NCBI GenBank assembly: GCA_935421135.1
Contig: OW285192.1
Coordinates: 15,539,001-15,603,000, forward strand
DNA from: Bugulina stolonifera
Lineage: Eukaryota > Bryozoa > Gymnolaemata > Cheilostomatida > Bugulidae
Direction of reading: 5' to 3'
DNA: 64,000 bases
This document shows positions 13,684 to 25,600 of this stretch, piece after piece (position 1 is the stretch's first letter; every line of letters begins with the position of its first letter). The notes beneath the pieces were generated by a model that saw nothing but the letters and a program-made list of their open reading frames with translations, did not search any database and was not told the DNA's origin. The translations under genes and the position numbers were made by a program.

Positions 13684-14615
13684 GTAAGTTACTACCTGTG
13701 TAATGATGGTTAGTTGGGGTTTATAAGTAAATCCCTGTCCCCTCCAGCTTCTTGTAAAGTTATTTTATTGATTTTAAATTATTATTTAGTGAGTTCTCGG
13801 AAGTAGCAACACAACAAATGAAAATGTAAGGTTTCTGTAAAAAGTTTCTATTTGAGATGACTAAAATAGAGATGCAAAGGTCAATAGTTGTCTAGGCTAG
13901 ATGTTAGAATTACCATTGATTCACTCTATGGACTCAGCTCTTACCATCTACCTCCAGTAACTATCTCTAGTCATCCTCGCTCCCAGTCTGGCCATCCAAA
14001 TCGCAAGAGACAATTCAAGACAATTCCAAATTAGTTTGGTAATTATTTCTACTGTACACTAGTTTTGCGTGGTCAGAGATTTAAAGGAATGTCATCAGAC
14101 AGTAGGAGTTATCTATTCAATTGAATGGCAAACTGGTTTGGAATTGTCTACTCTCTTGAGATTTGACACCGTCAGGTAGCATTTCCTTCTGTAGACTATA
14201 GTGTACGCTATCCCTACCTACGAGTTATTATTTTACATGCTTTTATTATGATTAGACCTGAAAACTGAAATACAATACACACATGTATAGAAGTGCAAGT
14301 TTACAGTAGATAGTTACAATAGATATGCATGCATATAATATAAGAATACCTGCAGACCACTAGGCTAATGGTTAGGAATAGTGAACCATAAACTCCTATG
14401 TAGAGTACAACTCTACTCGCCCATGGGATGAGGTGATACAATGGCCAATAAAGTCTGTCCCATGTTTGTTTTCATTTCATATGATAAAATAATAAGAAAT
14501 ATAACAAAAACTGATTGACGAGGCCTACTTATGCAACAGTACTACAGCTGATCAAGGTGCTGGGCCATATTTGTTGGTGTATCTACTCGCTAATGTAAGA
14601 CCATATAGCAGAAAA

Positions 14616-14816
14616 CCTCAACATCCGACCCTCAACATCCACCCTCAACATCCGACCCTCAACATCCGACCCTCAACAGCCGACCCTCACCAGCCGACCC
14701 TCACCAGCCGACCCTCACCAGCCGACCCTCACCAGCCGACCCTCACCAGCCGACCCTCACCAGCCGACCCTCACCAGCTGACCCTCAACATCCGACCCTC
14801 AACAGCCGACCCTCAA
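14616..14816. repeat. 14-bp minisatellite, about 14 copies
   Basis: Tandem units ACCCTCAACATCCG and ACCCTCACCAGCCG alternate in blocks. Because 14 is not a multiple of 3, the array reads as a 14-residue Pro-rich repeat across three units, which creates a spurious open frame. Confidence 0.92.
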
Positions 14817-15381
14817 TAGGTAGTCTATTCCATAGATGACTGGCTGCTCTATTGGAAGTTGTAAAAGCAAGGTCAAAAGTCAAAGAGCAATTCTTTGCAA
14901 GTGTGTGTAATAGAGTTGAGAGCCCTATTAATTTCATTATGCAGCACAAGCAGGCATTATTGTTTGTAGCTGATTGTATAACAATGCAAGTACTAGTCTT
15001 TGTAATCAAGTTTTTTTTGTCTAGTGAGCACTATTGACACAATGAATTACGATTGTAAAACCGAATTGGCTATTATTCCAGTGTTTAATAAAAAGCATAC
15101 AATTGACATACATAGCTGAACTGTCGCAGGCAAAGAGCTGTAACTATTGTATTACTACACACACTGTGTGTCAGTAGGCATAGGCTAATCGCTTGGGTTG
15201 AATTTACTGATAGCCTGCCTTATCAGTGCTTCAAATATCTATAGTCACTACAACTCAATAGCTGCTACTAAGTACACTGGGCAGTTTGATAGCAATAATA
15301 TTATAAGCATAGCATATAAGTGCATAGAAGGAGCTACTGAGTCTGCATTAGCTGGCTTCCTAAGTCTGACAGGAGTTGAAG

Positions 15382-18300
15382 ATGGCTAGTCTACACATAC
15401 CACCCCTCTTACAGCCACTAGATGGACAGAACCAGAGTCCGCTGTTCAGAAGAAGAGCAAACACCAGGGAGAAAGACCAGATGAGAATGAACAATAACGA
15501 GGATACACTAGTTCAAAGAGGAGACAATCACCCCATTACAAACTATGGGAGTAGTTATTTAGACCACACCAGTGCTAACAAGTGAGTGGGTATTGACTGG
15601 GTACATCACTACTAGAGTTGCAGCAGTGGTTTAGTTTGGGACATATTTCTTGGTAAGGTGATGGGGGAATAGCTGGTTGGAACAACCAAATTAGAAAGAT
15701 TAAAGCTAGGTTAGGCTATACGTCTTGTATTTGCCCTCTCTTGAGATGATTACATGTAATTGTTATCTATTTAGGCAATTTCAATTTTGAACATCATTTT
15801 ATAAAATAACCATACAGTATAATTATCTATGGAAGCCACGCAGTGTATGCAGGCCAACATGTATCACCTTGTTCTGTTGAGGTGGGGTGGGTAAACCAGC
15901 CTTCTACATCTAACTGGAACTGGACCATAGTGTAGTTGTAGATTAAGCTGCTGAATACATGTGCAATACGATTGACCTGCAGACCTGATAGCTACAGGTG
16001 CATGCATAATAGTGATTCGGTGATTCACTATGTGTCTCCATGGTTTCCACTGTTTCCTCAATAATATTTAACTATTGACAATATCTAGTAGTCGCTATAC
16101 TATACTATATAATACTGTGCCATACTGATTTGATTAGCACATCTTCTGGGTGGGTCATACTGAAATAGAGACGATATTGTAAAGAACACACATAATGCAC
16201 ACATATGTTGCATATATAATACATACATGGAGGTCTAACATACAGTTTACCCATATTGGACATACTGTAGTTTGTAGTCTAAAACATATAAAACCTACAT
16301 TTATAGCTGATAATCTTGTCTTTGTGTCATCTAACACTCGGAATGTTTACTCTAAGCAGTGAGACTGACTTTATGACTTATGACTGTTTATCAATGCACT
16401 AAAACATATTGTTTAACTTATGATATTACAACTAGATAATACAGTAAGTGTGCAGCTGTAAGTTATAAGTTACTGTACATGTCGGAGTAGGAGTGTACAT
16501 TAGCATGCTATACTTAACTGTGCAATGCATTATGGGAATTTGTCTACTAATAGCTCTGTCTACTATTCCAATATCATGTCACATTTTGTTGGGTGTTTGT
16601 TGTAGGGAGATGCAGCTAGGACCTGACGGTGCACTAGCCATATGCGCCAGATGTCATGATGGATTTGGAGCCACTGAGAAGATAGTCAACTCTGGTGGAG
16701 ATGTTTGGCACCCGAGGTGTTTTGTGTAAGTTTAAGACTAGTATTTACTTGTTTGTGAATACTGTTGTACTCATGTTATAGCCACATGCATATGCCAACA
16801 CAGTTGTTGATGTGCCCTCATAAACTAAACCTAGGCCTACATACAGTAGTATATTTTACTCTCAAACAGATAATTATGGCCAGCATTGCGTTTTTACTCA
16901 GACTGACTTGACCTATGGTTCAATCTTCTAATGGATTTTATTTATCCAATACGTTTTCTTATGTCTGGAATATAGGTCAACCAATCAGCGTTCTCATTTG
17001 TAATAATATAGGTCAACCAATCAATGTTACCATTGTCAGACCAACATTGATCAAATGCAACAGAAAATGGTCAATTACAATGGCCATGTGTGGCACCCTG
17101 AGTGCTTTGTGTAAGTATAATGTAGTCCCAAATGTTTGTCGGGTAGGTAATATCGCTCAATAAAAATCCGGGTTGTCTGTACCTGCACAGCCCTAATATA
17201 CATTGCAGGTCTACTGTACGAATATTGGTTCAAAGTCTCCCTCTTAACATTATTTAAAAGTATGAACTCATTTTATTTTATAATTTTTGTTTAAACACCC
17301 AAAATTTGTTTAAATTCCTTAAAGATATCCTGTATTAGTATCATACTTGTATACACTAGTAGTCTCGTCTTCAAGCTCTGTTCATATTCCCTACATGTAA
17401 TTGTACGTGAGATGTTAAAGCTCTGTTCATATTCCCTACACGTAATTGTACATGAGATGTTAAAATGCTTTCAATGTTGGTGGAAGGACAACTTCACATT
17501 CAACTACTCAACTGCCTGGTATTCGCTAGCCTCCATGTTCTACTCACCCCTCTATGGTTACAATGACTTTCTGCAGGCTACATGTGTGCATTATATATAT
17601 GTAGCTGTAGCTAAGGTTAAGGTCATTCAGAAGCTATGAAGTTATACAGGAGAGGTTACTCCTTATCTACTCCTCTTGCTGTTACATTGGGTGGGGGATA
17701 GAGAGGGCAACTCCTAAACCTATAACTGATACGGATCTGGTAGTTGTCTTCTTTCTTCTGCTGCTTGATTGATGCAATATTTTCCTGTAGCCTACAAACT
17801 TGTCACCATATGTTATAGTGTTGGCCCTACATATTTGACGGTAGCATAACCTCTGTACTAGGCATGATGCAGTCCTCTGTTTATGTCTTGAATAAATATT
17901 ATTTATGAAGTACAGACTCAGCCAGTGCGTTTAGACTGTTGCCTAGCATACATTGGACACATTATGGTCTAGTATACAGTCATGTAGGCTATGTTATGGC
18001 CTAGCATAGACCTACATGTACAAACATGTAGGTCATGACCTAGTATACTGCACATGTGTGTATAAAGAGAATATTTTTGTGTTTTAGATGTGCTCAGTGT
18101 TTTCAACCATTTCCAGAAGGTGTTTTCTATGAGGTAAGTATAAAATGCTTGCACTCTAATATATTTATTTACGTTAAACTGTATTTTTCGTAAAGTTATG
18201 AGACTATATCTGCTGATTTAGAGGTTGTATTGGTTTCTCATTGACAGAGTATACTATACAACTTCCAGCGTGACCTCTTGGACTAGCCTAAGTCTAAAAT

Positions 18301-21300
18301 AAAGGTGGTAAAATGGCCGCTGGGCCCAGGCTGGAATTTTGCTAGGTCTATAAAACTATGTCTAGCTTATTGACACAGTCATGTTTCTTGCAAGGGAACA
18401 TGGTTTTGCATTTGACGTGGGCCAGTGTGCTCACAACACAAGTGCTAGAAGTGGGTCAGAGATTATATGACCAGTTGGCCTGTGCCGGAAATCTAGGTCA
18501 CGGAGACACTAGATTCATATGGTTCCTGCTGTTACCATTCAGAGACCCGAGTCTTTGGGTACATCTTTGGAGGCCAACTTTGCAACCAGTATTATGGATA
18601 ACTTCAATTAATTGTAATTTGTAATCAACCTTGAGGTCCTTTCAACTCCATACTTATATCTGCTTGTCTCCTCCTACAGTTTGAAGGACGCAAATATTGT
18701 GAGCATGATTTCCAAGTTCTGTATGCCCCTTGCTGTAACAAGTGTGGCGAGTTTGTCATTGGACGAGTTATCAAAGCTATGAACACATCGTGGCACCCGG
18801 ACTGCTTCCACTGCCATCTGTGCGATGCTCCACTTGCTGATACCGGATTCGTTAGGAATATGAACAGGTGAGATACTCAACTACGACTAACAGCCTGTAC
18901 TAAATAGTATAGTAAACATAGACTAAGTACTAAATAGAGTGTTGTATGATATGGTGGGCTCAGGCTATGTTTCCTGGTGAATATGTTGTTTGTTTCATAT
19001 GCCTCTGCTACTTGGTGGTTGCTACTAACTAGTATTATATTTGTTAGGGGGCTTGACCATTTTGTTATATAATGATGTATTTTCTGTATTTTCTTTTCTA
19101 TATTATGTGCAAACAACTTCATTATAACTGGTACTTCTACCAATGTTACTACAACAGATGTGAACTATTACCGCGCTATAGGCCTCTACTGTTTCTATAG
19201 TTGCACTACTTACATGTACGTATTATTATATTTGCTCTTTCAGGGCCCTGTGTAGGGAATGTAATGCTAGAGAGAAGGCCTCGGGAAGTGGGAAATATGT
19301 TTGTCACAAATGCCAGTGAGTACTGCGTATTTATGGCGCTACTTTAACACTCTAGTTCAATACACTTGTCAGAATCTACATTATTTTCATTATATCGCCT
19401 GCCACAAGTCAATAATTTATTGAACGTATGCATGTGTTGTGGGAGTTTTCTACTCCTGACCGGATCATGTGTAGGATGAGACAACTCCCACAATAACACA
19501 ACTAGACACAGCAGGCATGTGTTAAATTAGTGGAAATACATATTTCATTATTTTACTACGTTTTTGCTATTCAGTGGTATCATAGATGAGGGACATATAA
19601 AGCTGAAAGGGGACGTATACCATGCGTACCACTTCAACTGTGCATCGTGTAGCACTGAACTCACACCAGATGCTAGAGAGAAGAATGGGGAGCTGCTGTG
19701 TCTAAGGTGCCATGATAAAGCTGGTGTACCTATATGTGGGGCTTGTAGGAGACCCATCGAGGGCAGAGTCATCAATGCACTTGGTAAGTAAAGTTGGCTT
19801 ACTACATACCTTTATATACGTACATGTGCCCTACATATTTAATATATACATGTGCCCTACATGCGAACCTACAGTATATATAAATATACCTGTGTCCTAA
19901 CATGTATATATATATATACATTGTACATGTAAATGTGCCATACATACAGTCATACTCATATCTATATACATGTGCCATACATTCATACCCTACATAGTTG
20001 AGTAAAAGTTTATGGATCTGATAGAAATTTATTCATCTATTGGGGACTGTTTAGTAGGCTCTGTTGTTTAGCAGTGACAGTTAACTGCTGAAATCTCCAC
20101 CAACCCCTGTAATCCAAACTAAATGTACTTTACATGCAGAGTGTATTTTGACGACGAAGGATTTTAGGATTTTTTCTTTCAGTAGTTATGGTAGGGCAAC
20201 TCCTATCACTGTTGCCGTATAGGCTGCACTAGTGTACATATTCGGCAAGTGTGTCGCTCTCTTGTCCCTAAACTGAGTTACATGATTGTATCTATCTAAT
20301 ATTTCTCACCTGATGAGGCTAAACTATATCCTGTTTGTTGATGTTATACGCAGGTAAAACATGGCATCCTGAGCACTTTGTGTGCGCCAAGTGCGAGAGG
20401 CCTTTCCATGGCTCTAGACATTATGAGAGGCGTGGCCTAGCGTACTGTGAGAACCACTACCACCAGCTATTCGGAGATTTGTGTTTTGTCTGTAACAATG
20501 TTATACCAGGAGATGGTAAGTTACACAATGTACTATGTGAATGATATAGAACAAGACAAGACGTACCTGTGTGCTTATGTCATGTAGTATATGACACGCT
20601 TTTACTGTGGGTACCTGTAGACATATGTCATGTACATATAGTGTAGGACACATGTACTCTCATCAGATATATTATCTGTAATAGTAATTATTTATGTACT
20701 GTTATTGTAGTGTGTAGAGCTCTGAATAAATGCTGGTGCTTCAACCATTTCTCCTGCTCTGTGTGTGACAGGCAGCTACATGAAAAGTAAGTTATTTCAG
20801 TGCTAACGTGTAGAATCAATATCAATTATTTGCTATAATGTTATGTACCCATATATGTATGTAGGATTTTTTATTCAATTATCAGCACATTTATTTTATC
20901 AACATAGACATTCGATTTTGACAAAGTTGATCAGCTCCTTATATCTAAAGCTAATATTGAAGAATCTTATAACCTTGAAATTTTATTATTTTATTTGCAA
21001 CTCCATGCGACAACTTGGTGAAGTTTATGATAGTAGACAATTCATTAGGTTGGTTGTAAGAATAGAATAGGCCTAGTCTATCGTACTTCCATTTAGCTGT
21101 CTGCAAACATGTTAAATTATTTATGAGATCTTGTCTCCAGTCAGCTCGAGGGACAGTTCATATACTGTTAAATGCATCATATACTGTTAAATGCATCATA
21201 TACATTTGTTTTTACTTTATCGTTTCTTTTGGTTATTTTGTTGTAGTGGATTGGACCAACTCAAATCTATTTTGAAATCATTTTTCCTCTATTAAATTGT

Positions 21301-21572
21301 TCTCATTTACCAGATAGTAACATACAAGGATAGGCATTGATTTTAAAGCAAGTTAATGTTTGATAGAATTTAAATTCTAGTTTTCCAATTAGTTTATTTT
21401 ATTTTTGAACCGTCCAACTTTAATTGTTTTTCAACAATGTAGTTTTTATTTTGTTTACAGGACGAAATTCTTTGTCATGGATGTGAAACCAGTCTGTAAG
21501 CACTGCTTTGAAAAGTTTCCCAATGAGCTTCAAAAAAGGCTGAAGAAAGCGTCTGATGCAGGTTTAGGCTAA
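15382..21572 (+). CDS. LIMS1: PINCH (LIMS) five-LIM-domain adhesion adaptor
   Basis: Nine exons join in phase: 15382-15581, 16606-16725, 18088-18133, 18680-18867, 19244-19315, 19575-19783, 20354-20515, 20711-20786 and 21461-21572 (TAA). They encode 394 residues. Five LIM domains start at about residues 80, 141, 205, 263 and 322, each with the C-x2-C...H-x2-C...C pattern. Motifs nearly identical to human PINCH include [37 protein letters not shown] and the basic tail KRLKK. PINCH binds the ankyrin repeats of ILK through LIM1 and, with parvin, links integrins to actin. The N-terminus is about 70 residues longer than human PINCH1 before the first LIM cysteine; it is polar and has no domain. In-frame stop TGA at 15367-15369 and the acceptor-like CTGACAG support the ATG at 15382, though a different first exon is possible. 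An alternative LIM1 exon lies at 17012-17110. Confidence 0.95.
17012..17110 (+). CDS. LIMS1: Alternative LIM1 exon of PINCH (candidate mutually exclusive exon)
   Basis: The 99-bp segment is flanked by an acceptor (AATAATATAG) and a consensus donor (GTAAGTATAA). It starts one base into a codon and ends after two bases, exactly like the main exon 16606-16725, so either joins exon 1 to the exon at 18088. It encodes CYHC, then [16 protein letters not shown], aligned with CARC and [16 protein letters not shown] of the main exon and KIVNSNGELYHEQCFV of human PINCH1. The Cys-Cys...His-Cys zinc ligands are kept with 19 residues between CxxC and His against 18. Including both exons would keep frame but put two half zinc sites in a row, so one-or-the-other use is more likely. 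It looks like an exon duplication; use is unproven. Confidence 0.7.
17373..17462. repeat. 45-bp tandem duplication in PINCH intron
   Basis: Two adjacent copies (17373-17417, 17418-17462) beginning AAGCTCTGTTCATATTCCCT, differing at about two positions. The position is intronic, between the alternative LIM1 exon and the exon at 18088. Confidence 0.85.
19433..19500. repeat. Short hairpin with AGTTGTC-like ends
   Basis: TGTGTTGTGGGAGTTTTC at the left pairs with GACAACTCCCACAATAACACA at the right, with small mismatches. It lies in the PINCH intron between exons 19244-19315 and 19575-19783 and resembles the elements at 9946-10037 and 36201-36245. Confidence 0.5.
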
Positions 21573-24500
21573 GATCTGACTATTTAGCTTCTATTTTACA
21601 AGGTTAGTCTGGGTTTCTTTACTTGTGGATAGACTTAGTTAGACTTGGGTCAGCTGCTCGTTACACCTACAGCTATGTTACTTCATTTCTTACTCTATGA
21701 TATTTAGACTGCCTACCATCTCACTGCCATAACAGTTTACCCTCTTTTGCTACTCTACCAGTATTCAGGACTGTGTAACATGAACTAAACTTATTTACAA
21801 TACTGGTGAAATATGTAGACAAAACTTCTAGGTAGGTTTTTGGATTTGTCTCCCCTGCACAATGCTCATACCGATTTTAAGTGTTCATAATCCGTAGACA
21901 TACATATTTAACTATTCTTTGCTCCCTGTTAGTTAGGTCTAAATGTTTACCTTTACAGTTCGTAGTAGTATTTTCTCTAGTACATATTATTAATTTTTGT
22001 TCACGTGTATTAAAATTGTTGTTACATGTATATTATTATAATTATTGTTATACCAATTTTTGTTGCATTAATATTACAATTCAGGGAATTGCTAACTGTG
22101 GGATAGAATTACTTATGCTATCAATATTATGAATATCAACAAGTTTTCTTTTGAACTATTATATTATTACTATCACAAAACAGCTTCTGATAACACCTAT
22201 GCTTAGGTCAGCATAAACAGTCATATTTTATGGTACTAAATTTCTTTTTCACATTTACGGCACAAAAAAAAAATAATTTTGTATAGTTTAGATTTTAATT
22301 ATTTGTATTGAATGATATTATTAGAATAAATTTTACATTATCTGCACCATGTAAAGAGACAACTAGACAAAGTTGTGCTGACTGATTTGTTTTTTTTTTT
22401 GTGATGTCCATTTGCCCGGTAGATTTGTTGGATTGTAAGTGGGCTATAGAATGCTACAATGACTTACTGTGGGTTACATACTGCTCTGTACCACCTATGC
22501 TATCAATACTGTGTTAGATATATACATTTAGCCTTTAGATATAACTACGTTTATATATCTTTATAATATGCTGATTGTAATGGTTTTATTGTATTTATCA
22601 AAATATAAATAAATTATAACCAAACGTAGTTTGAAGATTCCCCTGTGTTTTGAGAGCTATTACTTTATAGTTTGTACAATAAAGTGTTGTGACTCTCAGA
22701 GGGTGTTGTATTTTATAATTTACTAAAACAACTGGCCTTGCTTGCAGGTATTTTGGAGAAAAAATATTTTAGGTTTTAAATTGATCAGAAGTGACTATTG
22801 TGTACAGAAATGAAATATAATAATAATGACATGTGTAGGATTTAAAACGTGAACAATCTATAATTTTGCCTAAACTTTTCAGACAGTCAAACTTCTTGCT
22901 GAATGATGACCTTGTGGCTTTTATGAGACTATTTAGATATTTGTAGGTTTACAGCTTATTATAGAAAGTACATGTATCCAACATATAGCAGATCTACTAT
23001 AGTTTGTAACATATGGGGAAAATAATTATAGGAGAAAACTTTAAGTTGATTTGTTAGGATTTGACACCCATCTGCTGTAACATAATTAGGATGAAATGAA
23101 ATAGATAGTAGATATGATAAAATTCTACATATTCCAAAGGAAGTGTATATATGGTAATCATAACACATGACTGGCTCCTACATTGTCATACTATCTTCTT
23201 CATGACGAAATGACTTTCTACTTATTTCAAATTAAACAATGTCATGTGATAGATTTATGCCAGATCTTCCTATTTTATGGTGGCCAAAAACCCATGCTAT
23301 GTGGGTTAACTACGTTATGCTTGTCAAGTACTATTATACATATACATGTAGTGTGGGGCTAGTGGCATCAAATACATAATACAAGAGGAAGAGCGAAGGG
23401 AAGCAAATAAGAGTAAGAGTAAAAAACAAATATATTTCCATATATTTAATTTACTCTTTTATTACTCTTGGACAAGTTTGGCTATTCTTTTGTTGGGTGA
23501 CAACTTTACGGATGATATATTTAATGCAACGTACTTTGGGGTCTGACAAACCAGGCAGAAAAAATAAGTGGTTTTAACTTGTTTTTTTTTGCTTTTTTCT
23601 TGTTTAGCAGCTGGTTCCACAGGTTGTGGGTTTCTCTTACTGTAGTATAAATTCAATATTTTTACCAGTATTTTGTGAGTTATAGAACTTAGCTTGAAAG
23701 TACATCATTTGTAATTAGTTGGTAAAATATTTCTCCAGTCAGTTTATTCATCCAGCCTAGTACACCAACTAAAAATACATGCAACATTTTACATAAATAT
23801 TGTTGTTGCAGCTAATAGTTATAAATACTGTTATGAATATTTAATAATTTATCATATTATACATAACATGCATGTAATATATTCTTGTTATTAGTATGCA
23901 GGCATTTGCCAAAATAGATGATAATTATACATAACAGGGGAACTCAACTTTTCTGCTTCCAGTAGTCTGGGTTAATTTTGCACACAGGAAGAAATGATTT
24001 CTTACAAGTATGCTGGTACCGTTATACTCATGTCTATCTTATATATTATTCTATTCTATTATTTATAATATACATGTATATAATAGTTACATGTAATTAA
24101 AGATGATCCAAGACCCCAGGTTATGGTAGCAGGTTGATTAGAGAGTATAACCAGACAGTGGTATTCCTATCTCAGTGTAGGAGACAGTCATTGTATATAA
24201 TGGCGAGAGATGGGGGCCATCTGTTGATTGAAATGAAATTGATAACAAAACTAGAAGATTGAAATAAAATATAATAATTTGGTAGTAATTATTTAAATAT
24301 GGCTGACATGTAGCCTACAGGTGTAGGTATATTTCAGCATTAAACTCAATATAAAATTTTGGCCAAATGAGATAGTTTAGACTTATTGACTTTTAATTAA
24401 ATAATCAGTTTTTTAATAAATATTGCAATGGCAATAGTTTAAATGTAAGAAACTGTAGCACCCGTCCTAGTAAACAATATGATTGTAAAGCAAGAACTAA

Positions 24501-25600
24501 ACAGGTAATTGATGAAGTTATACGTTATTTTATATTTACAACAAAACATTGTGAGTGTGGGCTAAGTAAAGGATATACTTTTCTTTGTTTTGTAAGGCTG
24601 CTGCAGGGACTCTACCCATGTCTTCATGCTGCTATATAACATTGTGGCAGCTACCCAGAAATACAACTATGCTATGAGAAAACTATTTTGATCCCAGAGA
24701 AATAAAGAAAAACAGAAACAAAATTGGAAACAATTTGGAAAATAGTTGTGACATTCTATCCTTTGGGCTTAGCTGGCATCATGCCTGGTTTGTTGTGTTA
24801 AACATTCTCATCGAATGTGTCTAACAGCATATTGCTGCCACCGAATTGAATAAAGCTTTCATATCATGTCACACAGTTCCTTTCAGTTTGTTCATTGCTC
24901 ATCAAACATTTAGAGCCTGTGAGGTGTCAGGCAAGTTGGTCTACGGTCCCAAGGGGACCTATGACAGTGAATGCCCTATTTCACTTAAATTTCATTATCT
25001 AAATATTCAATAATATTATACTCATTGTGAAACCATGTCGGAGCTATTCAAGTGGAAGTAACCTTTCTATGGAATCCACCCAAGTGTACACAGTGAGGCA
25101 AATTCAGGTTCAATATTACTTTTAATAAATTGTGGTGCATGTGTACAGCATAACTATAGCTAACACAGTATTACGTGTATGCTACATTTTCTAATTATTT
25201 CATTGAAAATGAATGAAGATGTTACTGGCCCTTTGTCATGATTTAGTGGCATAGAACTGTGTCAATGTAATACCAAAAATTGGCTTTAATTCTATTGCCT
25301 AATGCAAAGAAAAATGTATCTTCTGTAATACAGATTTAATAATCCAATAATACAACTATAAGTGTATAGTACATGTACATAGTAGTATTGGTCAAGTTAT
25401 TCTTGTTAATAACCTTTGTGAACAATGTTACACACGTCTCATTGGTTTGTTTTATTTCAACCAATTAGAAAGCCCCTGAAAAGGCCTCTCAGGTGACACC
25501 TACCTTTTGTTCACCTGATGTGATACACACCTATATAATAAGTGTACTCTCTGTCCCCCACTCAGTTACTCTTCCCTCTTGTTCAACTTATTTAATAGAA
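21573..25600. other. PINCH 3' UTR, intergenic and POU4 upstream region
   Basis: Very AT-rich. The first 1.1 kb is probably PINCH 3' UTR. The rest should hold the POU4 promoter. A minus-strand frame at 23462-23656 with one CxxC is not supported by splice signals or similarity and is not called. No RNA gene was recognised. Confidence 0.5.
22678..22683 (+). terminator. Polyadenylation signal AATAAA, PINCH
   Basis: ACAATAAAGTGTTGTG is followed by a GT-rich stretch, the usual layout of a vertebrate-style polyadenylation site, about 1.1 kb after the stop codon. An earlier AATAAA occurs near 22608. Confidence 0.5.

Larger units (their letters stand above)
10654..15381. other. Intergenic region before PINCH
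   Basis: AT-rich non-coding sequence with a 20-bp G-tract (12047-12066), a 14-bp minisatellite (14616-14816) and a possible 5' untranslated exon of PINCH (13613-13683). The longest minus-strand frame (12827-13246, 139 codons) has no recognisable domain and biased low-complexity content, so I do not call it. Confidence 0.55.

Noticed and set aside
14571..14819. 82-codon Pro-rich frame
   Set aside because: It is the 14-bp minisatellite read in one frame.
17461..17580. CFQC-WW stretch considered as a third LIM1 half-exon
   Set aside because: No HxxC partner, no in-phase acceptor and donor; does not align with LIM1.
23462..23656. Minus-strand frame with a CxxC motif (possible gene fragment)
   Set aside because: One CxxC in a Lys-rich 64-codon frame, no splice context, next to POU4 upstream sequence.
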